Source: an uncultured Blautia sp. (GTDB taxonomy: Bacteria > Bacillota > Clostridia > Lachnospirales > Lachnospiraceae). Taken from it: a DNA stretch of 32,448 nucleotides. Shown here one piece after another: positions 1-7,243 of this stretch. Location of the stretch: assembly GCA_946622645.1 (NCBI GenBank), contig CAMOQF010000014.1, positions 1-32,448 on the forward strand. The letters run 5' to 3'. Positions within the stretch are counted from its first letter, which is position 1. Each line of letters begins with the position of its first letter. A program made the position numbers and the translations under genes. The notes beneath the pieces were generated by a model. The model was not told where the DNA came from and did not search any database. It saw nothing but the letters and a program-made list of their open reading frames with translations.

Positions 1-2
1 GT

Positions 3-212
3 ACGCTGAGCGCAGCAGGCTTTCCGATTGACAGAATACGCGAATATCTGGGCCATTCAAGCCTTCAGACCACATTGGGGTACATTTACGATCCACTCAG
101 TGATGCTGAACGGAGAGATTTGTTGGAAAATGCGTTCGGAAACGGCAATATACCCCATAGGGGTATGCACCCCAAAATCGATGAAAAGCACCCCAAAATC
201 GGGGTTCGTTAA
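3..212 (+). CDS. tyrosine recombinase / phage-type integrase, C-terminal end (5' truncated by window edge)
   Basis: Frame 3 is open from the window edge to a TAA at 210-212 and gives the last 69 residues of a tyrosine site-specific recombinase. The run GFPIDRIREYLGHSS followed by TTLGYIYD carries the LGHSS box (second catalytic His) and, nine to eleven residues later, the nucleophile Tyr region typical of the family C-terminus. After the Tyr the tail continues about 40 residues and ends in two HPKI repeats encoded by a short DNA duplication. The gene runs toward the 3' end of tRNA-Arg, 60 bases away, which is the usual position of an integrase whose attachment site is that tRNA. The N-terminal DNA-binding and first catalytic part lie outside the window, so I cannot say whether the gene is intact or whether it belongs to a phage, ICE or smaller island. 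Confidence 0.85.
   Translation, partial: TLSAAGFPIDRIREYLGHSSLQTTLGYIYDPLSDAERRDLLENAFGNGNIPHRGMHPKIDEKHPKIGVR
167..201. repeat. 14-bp direct repeat in integrase tail
   Basis: The 14-mer gcaccccaaaatcg occurs at 167-180 and again at 188-201 (21-bp period, exactly seven codons). Just upstream, 151-165 is a short palindrome (tacccc-ata-ggggta) that shares the ACCCC element. The repeats encode HPKI twice. They could be arm-type recombinase sites or a simple coding duplication; the sequence does not decide. Confidence 0.6.
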
Positions 213-219
213 ATTGCAC

Positions 220-257
220 AAAAAAGGCGGGAAGCCTTGATTTATAAGGCTTCCCGC
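220..257 (-). terminator. Rho-independent terminator of tRNA-Arg
   Basis: A 12-bp perfect stem (227-238 with 246-257, 7-base loop) is followed on the minus strand by CC and then six T (225-220). It lies directly downstream of the tRNA gene. On the plus strand no T-run follows, so it is not a good terminator for the integrase. Confidence 0.85.
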
Positions 258-271
258 ACTCTTAAGGGTAG

Positions 272-345
272 CGTGCGTTAGAGGATTCGAACCCCCGGCC
301 TTTTGGTCCGTAGCCAAACGCTCTATCCAGCTGAGCTAAACGCAC
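272..345 (-). tRNA. tRNA-Arg (anticodon ACG)
   Basis: On the minus strand the 7-bp acceptor GTGCGTT/AACGCAC encloses a D-arm with GCTCAGCTGGATAGAGC. The anticodon arm is TTTGG-CTACGGA-CCAAA, giving anticodon ACG, and the T-arm has the TTCGAAT loop. The gene is 74 bases including a G discriminator. CCA is not encoded. ACG is the inosine-modified anticodon that reads CGU/CGC/CGA. The 3' half faces the integrase gene, so it is the likely attachment site. Confidence 0.97.
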
Positions 346-378
346 ATTTCTGTGAACACTATCTCCACAGCAAAGAAT

Positions 379-407
379 ATTTTACTCCCGAAGTTTATAA
401 TTGTCAA
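379..407 (-). promoter_or_regulatory. sigma-A promoter of tRNA-Arg
   Basis: On the minus strand TTGACA (407-402) is separated by exactly 17 bases from TAAAAT (384-379). The tRNA 5' end follows about 34 bases after the -10 box. This near-consensus promoter suits a stable RNA gene. Confidence 0.85.
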
Positions 408-467
408 GTCCTTTCTGCAGAATCTTTTTCAGATAAAGCAAAAACTATCCTTTACCTTTGCAGACAC

Positions 468-497
468 TTGTAGGAAGAGTATGTACTATGTTATTAT
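468..497 (+). promoter_or_regulatory. possible promoter of the secreted Ig/FN3 protein
   Basis: An extended -10 (TG-T-TATTAT, 489-497) lies 18 bases after a weak TTGTAG (468-473) and about 48 bases upstream of the start codon. The -35 is poor, so this is only a candidate. Confidence 0.4.
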
Positions 498-544
498 AAA
501 TATATAGAATAAAGTGAATCCTTTATGATTGAAAGGAGGTTGCT

Positions 545-1750
545 ATGAAGGATAAGAAAACATCCGGTATTAAAAAGATACTTCTGATCCTGGCGGCCAT
601 GACTATGCTTTCACTGTTTTCCGCCGTCAGCGCTCACGCCGCAGCCACCACAGCCACTGCTGCGTACAATACCTATAAAAACTTATTGGCCAACAATCCT
701 TCTTCTATCCGGTCGTTTGGCGTTTTTTATCTGAACAACGACAGCATACCGGATCTGGTAGCGGTAGGACAGACGGATGATGGCGCATACCTCACTCTGA
801 TCTACTACATCAACGGAGAACGGGTCTATTCCAACGGTAAAAAAACAAGGCATTATGCAGACTATGGCGCGGCTCTGTACTATTACCCCAAGAAAAACAT
901 GACCTTAGAAACCTACACGTTTAACCAGTACTACAATCGTTTTGCAAAGATCGGCTCTGTCTATGATTCATATAATGTGCTTGCGGTCAACAAGCAGAAG
1001 GCTTCTCCGATCTATGTGGAGAGAAAATGGTATGCCGTCAGTTCAAATGCAAAAGATCCGCTGAGGGGTGCTTCTTCCAAGACTGTTTCCACGACCCTCG
1101 CGCAGTTTAACAGCCTTTTGAACGGTTATGTCGGGTCGACCGCCGCCAAGAAGGTCACTCTGCATACAAACAACTCGACAAACCGGACCAATTATCTGAA
1201 ACCGGCCTCGAAAAAGAGCCAGACCATCACCACAAGGAAAGATACATATAACGCAGTCTTTAAGCAAAACGGTGTTTTTTATCTGAATGCTTCTGCCAAG
1301 ACAAGCCTCAGCTACTCCTCGAGCAACACTTCGGTGGCGACGGTTTCGTCTGCCGGCAAGATTACGATCAAGGGGTATGGCTCAGCATCCATAACGATCA
1401 AGGCCAAAGCCACAACCACCTATAAATCCGCAACCAAGGTCGTCGTCGTAAACATCAAACCTGTCCAGATGACCATCACTTCAGTCAAGACAGCCGGCGC
1501 CGGCAAGTTCACCATGCAGTGGAATACTGATTCCAGGGCTACAGGTTACCAGCTTCAGTGTTCAAAATATAGTGATTTCAGCTCCAAGAGCACTTATACC
1601 TGTAGTTCAAACACTAAATATAAAGCTACTGTAACAACAGGGGTGAACGGCCAGACATATTATGTCAGGGCCCGGGCTTTTAAGACCATGAACGGCCAGA
1701 AGATCTATGGCCCCTGGTCGGCAGTCAGGACAGTGAAGACCGGCAAGTAA
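545..1750 (+). CDS. secreted protein with Ig-like (Big_2) and fibronectin type III domains
   Basis: A 401-residue exported protein. The ATG is preceded by a strong site (gaaaggagg, 5-6 bases spacing). Residues 1-33 form a signal peptide: basic start, hydrophobic core, cleavage likely at SAHA. Residues about 55-75 (FYLNNDSIPDLVAV) resemble the degenerate Asp/Asn calcium-loop motif seen at the N-terminus of many Lachnospiraceae exported proteins. Residues about 225-306 look like a bacterial Ig-like Big_2 fold (SSSNTSVATVSSAGKIT, then GYGSASITIKA). Residues about 310-401 are a fibronectin type III domain (ATGYQLQCSK, then YYVRARAF, then GPWSA). I see no LPXTG, SLH or transmembrane anchor, so it is probably released or held non-covalently. 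A cell-surface binding or matrix role is inference; no enzymatic domain is visible. It stands alone, bounded by its own terminator. Confidence 0.8.
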   Translation: MKDKKTSGIKKILLILAAMTMLSLFSAVSAHAAATTATAAYNTYKNLLANNPSSIRSFGVFYLNNDSIPDLVAVGQTDDGAYLTLIYYINGERVYSNGKKTRHYADYGAALYYYPKKNMTLETYTFNQYYNRFAKIGSVYDSYNVLAVNKQKASPIYVERKWYAVSSNAKDPLRGASSKTVSTTLAQFNSLLNGYVGSTAAKKVTLHTNNSTNRTNYLKPASKKSQTITTRKDTYNAVFKQNGVFYLNASAKTSLSYSSSNTSVATVSSAGKITIKGYGSASITIKAKATTTYKSATKVVVVNIKPVQMTITSVKTAGAGKFTMQWNTDSRATGYQLQCSKYSDFSSKSTYTCSSNTKYKATVTTGVNGQTYYVRARAFKTMNGQKIYGPWSAVRTVKTGK

Positions 1751-1778
1751 ATATCTTTTATAGTACGACACCGCATAC

Positions 1779-1820
1779 AAAACAAGCAGGGACCTGGCGC
1801 CCTGCTTGTTTTTATTTTTT
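1779..1820. terminator. bidirectional terminator between convergent genes
   Basis: A 13-bp stem (1779-1791 with 1800-1812, 8-base loop) runs into a T-rich tract on the plus strand (to 1820). On the minus strand it ends in TTTT and starts right at the stop codon of the permease-kinase gene. It serves the FN3 gene from the left and the signalling operon from the right. Confidence 0.85.
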
Positions 1821-4800
1821 TCTGTGTTCCGAGATGAGCCTCGCCATGGTGCTGTACAGGCGGTCGGGTTCAACTGGTTTGGAGAGGTGGGCATTCATCC
1901 CTGCCTCGTGTGAACGTTCGACGTCTTCGTCAAAAACATTTGCGGTCATGGCGATGATGGGGATGCTCTCTGCATCCGGATGATCCAGAGCACGGATCGC
2001 TTTGGTGGCGCTCAGGCCGTCCATCACCGGCATGCGTACGTCCATGAGGATCGCGTCAAAGTGGCCAGGGCTGCTTTCGTTGAACATCCGGACAGCTTCT
2101 TCGCCGTTTTTCGCATGTTCCGCGGTGACATCTTCCAGTTCCAGGAGATCCAGGAGGATCTCTGCGTTCTGTTCCACGTCTTCTGCCATCAGTACATGAC
2201 AGCCGGCGAGGACGGAGTCCGCTTCGATCTCTTCTTCCTTTGTAATACCGGGCAGTTCTGTTCCTGCTCTTTTCTGCAGAACCTCGTGTATCTTTTTGAT
2301 AAACGTATCGGAAAACAGCGGTTTGCCCAGGATACTGTCAATTCCTGCTTTTTCCGCTTCTTCGTCGATGATATCCCAGTTATAACCGGTCAGGAGCAGG
2401 ATCGCCGTCTTTTCTCCGGTGATTTCGCGTATGCGGCTCGACAGTTCCAGTCCGTCCATGCCGGGCATTTTGTAGTCTGTAACAATAAGGTGGTAGTTCT
2501 GTCCCATCTCCTGTGCATATTGAATTCTCTGTAAAGCCTCATGCGCATCTGAGGAAGTATCTGCTTTTATGCCGAATACTTCCAGGACCACACCGGTATG
2601 TTCGGCTGAGATTTCATCGTCATCCACGATCAGAACGCGAAGATCTGCCGGGAGAGTGATCTGGTGTTCTTCATGTGCGGTACGTTCAGACGTCTTTAAC
2701 GTGACGATGACCGTGAATACGGAACCGACGCCCTTGGCGCTTTCCACCTGAATTTCACCGTTCATCATCTCGACAAAGTTTTTGGTGATGGCCATCCCAA
2801 GACCGCTTCCGCCGTAACGGTTTGTGGAGGTGGCGTCTTCCTGGGAGAACGCGTCAAAGATCTTCGGTATGTATTCCGGATCCATTCCGATGCCTGTGTC
2901 TTTCATGACAAAACACATGGTGCAGGAATCTTTGTTCTTTTCGCGCATCTCCACTGTCAGGCTCACTTCACCCGGCGCATCCGTGAATTTGACGGAATTG
3001 CCCAGGATGTTGATCAGGACCTGTTTCAGTTTCAGGTCGTCGCCGTAATAGTAATCGTCCACATGGCCTATGATATTGCACTCGTAACGGAGGCCTTTAT
3101 CCTGGCACTGTCCGTTGATGATGATATTGATCTGATCCAGGAACTCCCGGAGGGAAAACTCTTCGTTTTTCAGGACCATCCTGCCGGATTCGATACGGCT
3201 CATGTCCAGGATGTCGTTGATCAGGCCCAGAAGATGATGCGCGCTCGCGCCGATCTTCTCCAGATGTTCCCTGGTCCGGGGCGGGAGGTTCGGATCGCGG
3301 AGGGCGATGTTGTCGAGGCCGATAATGGCATTCATGGGCGTCCGGATCTCGTGGCTCATGTTGGACAGAAAGCTTGTCTTGGCGCGGCTGGATTCTTCGG
3401 CCAGCGCCTTTTCGATCTCGGTCTGCCGTTCTCTTTTCTGCATCCGGGCATTGATCTCAAGCAGGATGATAAGCGCGCCTACGATCAGGGTGACCTGGAT
3501 CACAACGCCCAGGAGCATGGAATCACTGATGCCGTCCAGTGTCTCTGTCAGAAACTCTTCGGAGGGAGCCTCTGTCCCGGAAGGCTCCTCTTCATAGTGG
3601 GCGAGGATGGGTTCGACCGTCCGGTCGATCGCGTGATCCGTGGTCTGGCGCAGCCAGACGCTGGAGGTAAAGATGATCAGCGCCAGAAGGACCACCCAGG
3701 CAACGATGGACCGGCTGAAGCGATGCTCTCTGTCATGCCTCAGGATCCGATAAAAAACGGCGAAGCCCAGGATGCTCCATGCGGCGAGGATCAGATAGGA
3801 TTCTGTGGAAAGCGTTGTAACCGCTATAATGTTGGGGACCAGGAACAAGAGAGCAAACAAGAAGGATATGACCGTCCCTGCAATACCGGTTACGACAAAC
3901 CTGCGGTTATTCTCCTTGCGGGCCGTTCGCAGAGCAGCTGCGGAGGCAAACGCGTACGCTATGGTGGCTCCTACAGTCGTGACATCCACGATCCAGCTGA
4001 TCGCAGTTCTGCCGAAGAACGGCAGGAGCACGGAGACAGCCAGGATGCCGAGGATCGCATTTGAAGGTTCACCGTTCCGGTTTTTCTTCCCGATCCAGCC
4101 GGGGAGCAGTCCGTCCTCGGACATATTGCTTAGAAGCCGGCTGAGCGCGATGTAATTGCCGATCAGACCGGTAAAGATACCGCACACAGCCGCGACGCCA
4201 AGGATCACGGACCCTTTATTTCCAAGCGCTGTGAAAGCGGCAAAAAAGGTGGGCTGTGAAGCAACACCTGTATATTTTCCAAGGTTTGCAATGTATTCCG
4301 GCCAGGAGGAGACTCCCTCCGGGAGAGCCATGACAGCCAGAAGGTTCAGAAAAATATAGGCAGCAGCAGCGATGATCACGGATACGGTCAGGATCCGGAA
4401 AGATTTTTTCAGCGAAAACTTTGCGTCGGCAGCGGAGTGGGAGATGGATTCAAAACCGACAAAAGCCCACGGCGCGAGTGCAAAAATCGTGAGAATGCCT
4501 CCGTAAGAAGTGGTTCCCGGTGCATAAGCCGGTGAAAATGCATCGGTTCCGCCGCCTTCTGTTCCGAATGCTGCCACGAAGCAGATCACGATTCCGGCAA
4601 ACAGGAGGATAGCCATCATGATCTGCGCTGCATACGCTTTTTTTCGACGCAGGCATATAATCGCTGCAAGCACAAGCGAGCTTATGGCAAGCAGGATCTC
4701 TCCCATATAGACGTGGAAGCCTGCGACCTCATAATCAAACCCGAACTGGAAGGTGCTGCCCAGAAGCGTTCTCGCGATCAGAGGCAGCGCGGTAGCGTTG

Positions 4801-5135
4801 GCCCAGATAATGGCTATGTAGGTCACGATCATAAACCAGGCGCTGACAAAGCCATGGTCATAGCCAAATGAATGCTTGGTATATGTATAGACGCCGCCGC
4901 TGTCAGGATAGCGGTTCATCAGGAAATGATAGTTGGCCCCCAGGACCAGCATGGCCAGGCTGCCAAGTGCCAGTCCGATTGCCGAGCCGACAGGGCCCGC
5001 GATCGGAAGAAATGTACTTCCGGGCATGACAAAAGAACCCCAGCCGACACTGCAGCCAAAAGCAAGTGCCCATGCGCCAAGCCCGGACAGGCAGCGGAGA
5101 TCTTTGTTTTCTGTTGGACCAGATGTATGTCTCAT
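1812..5135 (-). CDS. APC-family amino acid permease fused to hybrid histidine kinase with two receiver domains
   Basis: A 1107-residue membrane protein. Residues about 12-495 form an APC-superfamily permease with about 12 hydrophobic segments; the first has the family's GxGxxxGSG-like turn (GCSVGWGSF). A short polar loop (about 496-538) and one more membrane segment (539-563) lead into a cytoplasmic kinase: DHp with H-box SNMSHEIRTP (His595), then HATPase with N-box NILGNSVKF (Asn713), DTGIG (746-750), F-box FDAFSQED and GGSGLGM. Two receivers follow: one at about 832-955 (acidic DDD 838-840, phospho-Asp887, Lys938) and one at about 978-1100 (Asp1032, Lys1086). All key residues are present. 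Known transporter-kinases such as CbrA use an SSS-family symporter; here it is APC. It is the last gene of the phosphorelay operon, 40 bases after the Hpt gene. Sensing an amino acid or amine through the permease is inference. The start ATG has AAGGGA about 11 bases upstream. Confidence 0.93.
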   Translation of the reverse strand: MRHTSGPTENKDLRCLSGLGAWALAFGCSVGWGSFVMPGSTFLPIAGPVGSAIGLALGSLAMLVLGANYHFLMNRYPDSGGVYTYTKHSFGYDHGFVSAWFMIVTYIAIIWANATALPLIARTLLGSTFQFGFDYEVAGFHVYMGEILLAISSLVLAAIICLRRKKAYAAQIMMAILLFAGIVICFVAAFGTEGGGTDAFSPAYAPGTTSYGGILTIFALAPWAFVGFESISHSAADAKFSLKKSFRILTVSVIIAAAAYIFLNLLAVMALPEGVSSWPEYIANLGKYTGVASQPTFFAAFTALGNKGSVILGVAAVCGIFTGLIGNYIALSRLLSNMSEDGLLPGWIGKKNRNGEPSNAILGILAVSVLLPFFGRTAISWIVDVTTVGATIAYAFASAAALRTARKENNRRFVVTGIAGTVISFLFALLFLVPNIIAVTTLSTESYLILAAWSILGFAVFYRILRHDREHRFSRSIVAWVVLLALIIFTSSVWLRQTTDHAIDRTVEPILAHYEEEPSGTEAPSEEFLTETLDGISDSMLLGVVIQVTLIVGALIILLEINARMQKRERQTEIEKALAEESSRAKTSFLSNMSHEIRTPMNAIIGLDNIALRDPNLPPRTREHLEKIGASAHHLLGLINDILDMSRIESGRMVLKNEEFSLREFLDQINIIINGQCQDKGLRYECNIIGHVDDYYYGDDLKLKQVLINILGNSVKFTDAPGEVSLTVEMREKNKDSCTMCFVMKDTGIGMDPEYIPKIFDAFSQEDATSTNRYGGSGLGMAITKNFVEMMNGEIQVESAKGVGSVFTVIVTLKTSERTAHEEHQITLPADLRVLIVDDDEISAEHTGVVLEVFGIKADTSSDAHEALQRIQYAQEMGQNYHLIVTDYKMPGMDGLELSSRIREITGEKTAILLLTGYNWDIIDEEAEKAGIDSILGKPLFSDTFIKKIHEVLQKRAGTELPGITKEEEIEADSVLAGCHVLMAEDVEQNAEILLDLLELEDVTAEHAKNGEEAVRMFNESSPGHFDAILMDVRMPVMDGLSATKAIRALDHPDAESIPIIAMTANVFDEDVERSHEAGMNAHLSKPVEPDRLYSTMARLISEHRKK

Positions 5136-5175
5136 ACTGAACCGATCCCTTTCTGTTTTTTAGATTTCAGAATCA

Positions 5176-5544
5176 TCAGCCTTCTGCGTAACGGGCGATC
5201 CAGGCCGAAGTATGACTGCAGAGATCCGCAGTCTGCCGAAGCAGATCCTTCACTTCGTCATCCGTCTTTCTGCGGGTGTTGCCCGGGCGGAATTCCTCCG
5301 TGATCTGATCCGCCAGAGCGGCGATCCTGACAAGGCCCAGGTTTCCACAGATGCCTTTTAACGCATGGGCTGCTTCGAACAGTCCCTGTGCGTCCATGGT
5401 CTCTCCTGCTTTTATGAGTGAATCCGCAACGCCGTTGGTCGGGAATTTGCGGATATGCTTGTCGATCAGCTTTTCGATCCGCAGCACGCGGATGGCCTGA
5501 TCATAGTCGCCTTCGATTTCCTGGTAAAGTTCTTGAAGTGTCAA
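5176..5544 (-). CDS. Hpt (histidine phosphotransfer) protein
   Basis: A 122-residue, all-helical, soluble protein with the Hpt signature AAHALKGICGNLG; the phospho-accepting His is residue 60 and HxxKG is intact. Such domains shuttle phosphate between receivers of hybrid kinases and output receivers. It starts with TTG four bases after the stop of the REC-GGDEF-EAL gene. The AGAGG site lies inside the end of that gene at about 8 bases spacing, and no in-frame ATG exists before residue 50. As a free-standing Hpt between three receiver-bearing proteins, it is the obvious relay hub of this operon, probably passing phosphate from the kinase receivers to Asp62 of the EAL protein. Confidence 0.92.
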   Translation of the reverse strand: MTLQELYQEIEGDYDQAIRVLRIEKLIDKHIRKFPTNGVADSLIKAGETMDAQGLFEAAHALKGICGNLGLVRIAALADQITEEFRPGNTRRKTDDEVKDLLRQTADLCSHTSAWIARYAEG

Positions 5545-5548
5545 TTCT

Positions 5549-7243
5549 TTAACCTCTTTCTAACATAATCTCCTTCTGGATCAGTTTTTCAAAATCATCT
5601 GCCGAGACCGGTCTGGAAAAATAGAAGCCCTGCACCAGATCGCAGTCTGCATTTTTGAGAAGCGCCAGCTGCCCTTGTGTCTCTACGCCTTCGGCAACCA
5701 CACGCAGCTTTAAGTGTCTTGCAATGTCCAGGATCAGGTTGACGAGACGCATGTCTGTATCGTTCTTTTCGATGTTCTGGACAAATTTAGTGTCCATCTT
5801 GAGCACATCGACCGGCATGGTCGACAGTGTGTTGAGGGACGAATATCCTGAGCCGAAGTCGTCCATCTCGATCTCAAACCCGGCGTCCTGGAGTCCGCGG
5901 ATCGTTTCGACCGCCTGTTTTGCATTGTCAATATAGGCCGACTCGGTGATCTCCAGCTTAAAATCTTCGAACGACAGTCCGTTGTTCTGCATCAAGGAGA
6001 CCAGCCGCCTGGTGAGCGTCGGATCAAACAGGTCCGCCCGGGAAACATTGACCGATACAGGAAGCGTGAACTGGTATTTTTCACGCCAGCGCCGGATCTG
6101 CTTTGCGGCATTTTCCCAGACAAAGCTGTCGATCACGCTGATCAGGCCGTTGCTTTCGAAGAGCGGAATGAAATCTCCGGGAATGATCATTCCCATCTCC
6201 GGATGTTTCCAGCGGATCAGGGCTTCGGCGCTTGCGAGGCGCGGGGGATCACATCGGATATCGTATTTGGGTTGATAAAAGACCTGGAACTGATGCTCCT
6301 CCACGCCGCCGCGAAGATCATTCAAGAGACGTCTGGATATGAGTTCGCGTTTATGCAGGTCATCGTTGTAGAACATCAAAGGATTCTTATAATCGCCGCG
6401 TGCCATGTTGCAGGCTACCCGTGCCTGGTCGAAGGCTACGATAGGTTCCACGCCTTCTTTCCGGAGATTTACGCCCATGCGCAGATGGATGCGTACCTTT
6501 GCGGAGATATTGCTGACTTTGTCCTGAAGACGTTCGAGAAGAGCCTTGTAGTCGGGCTGCCGGATACAGTAGATCTGGAACTGATCGCCTTCGGACCGGT
6601 TGCCGATGCCGTCGGTCTCTGAGAGGAAAGACAGGATCTCGGTACCGATGGTCTTCAGGACTTCATCGCCGAAATCACGTCCGTTGACGGCGTTAATGGA
6701 GTGAAACTGTTCAATATTCACGACGACCGCATCCATGTGCATGTCCGGATGATACAGAAACAGACGTTTTGCGTATTCGTAAAAGAAGTTTCGGGAGTAC
6801 AGTCCGGTCAGCTGGTCATGCTCGGCTGCGTTGATAAGCTGCCTGCCCTCGCTCAGCTCAATGATCCGGCTTACGCGGGCCAGGATGACCTCCGTGATGT
6901 CGAACGGTTTGGTGATAAAATCTGCGGCTCCCATCTGCAGCGCCTGCAGCTCTGCGCTCTTTTCGGCCGTCAGGACGATGATCGGGATCGTATTCAGAAA
7001 CTCGTCCGCGCGTGCCTGTTCCATGACTTCAAAACCGTTCATAACGGGCATGAAGATGTCCAGGAGGACGAGGGAAAGGTCCAGGGCATACTTCCGCATG
7101 ATCTCGAGCGCTTCCTGCCCGTTTTCAGCGTAAAGGAGATCGTAATCGTCTTCCAGGATCACGCCGAGAGCGTCCCGGTTGATCTCCTGATCATCCACTA
7201 TGAGGATGAGCTGTCTGCGATTGATTCGTTTAGATCTGATCAT
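5549..7243 (-). CDS. response regulator with receiver, degenerate GGDEF and EAL (c-di-GMP phosphodiesterase) domains
   Basis: A 564-residue cytoplasmic regulator. The receiver (about 12-130) has acidic DD 17-18, phospho-Asp62 and Lys112. The GGDEF-like domain (about 140-290) carries EGDQF (218-222) where GGDEF is expected, so cyclase activity is unlikely. The EAL domain (about 303-560) looks catalytically complete: EAL at 340-342, Asn399 in SVNVSR, Glu431 in LEITES, Asp461-Asp462 in DDFGSGYSS, Lys482, Glu518 in VAEGVET, and QGFYFSRP near the end. The predicted reaction is c-di-GMP to pGpG. The degenerate GGDEF may bind GTP or serve as a linker. The start overlaps the upstream kinase stop by 4 bases (ATGA), so the two are translationally coupled. 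Phosphorylation at Asp62 by the relay presumably sets phosphodiesterase activity; the sign of that effect cannot be read from sequence. Confidence 0.94.
   Translation of the reverse strand: MIRSKRINRRQLILIVDDQEINRDALGVILEDDYDLLYAENGQEALEIMRKYALDLSLVLLDIFMPVMNGFEVMEQARADEFLNTIPIIVLTAEKSAELQALQMGAADFITKPFDITEVILARVSRIIELSEGRQLINAAEHDQLTGLYSRNFFYEYAKRLFLYHPDMHMDAVVVNIEQFHSINAVNGRDFGDEVLKTIGTEILSFLSETDGIGNRSEGDQFQIYCIRQPDYKALLERLQDKVSNISAKVRIHLRMGVNLRKEGVEPIVAFDQARVACNMARGDYKNPLMFYNDDLHKRELISRRLLNDLRGGVEEHQFQVFYQPKYDIRCDPPRLASAEALIRWKHPEMGMIIPGDFIPLFESNGLISVIDSFVWENAAKQIRRWREKYQFTLPVSVNVSRADLFDPTLTRRLVSLMQNNGLSFEDFKLEITESAYIDNAKQAVETIRGLQDAGFEIEMDDFGSGYSSLNTLSTMPVDVLKMDTKFVQNIEKNDTDMRLVNLILDIARHLKLRVVAEGVETQGQLALLKNADCDLVQGFYFSRPVSADDFEKLIQKEIMLERG

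Noticed and set aside
3063-4064. 333-codon open frame on the plus strand
   Set aside because: Lies entirely antisense to the permease-kinase fusion, whose frame carries clear domains. Composition is that of a shadow frame (many Gly, Asp, His, no motif).
5549-7243. Reading the REC-GGDEF-EAL protein as a diguanylate cyclase
   Set aside because: The active-site motif is EGDQF, missing the catalytic Glu and first Gly, so only the EAL activity is supported.
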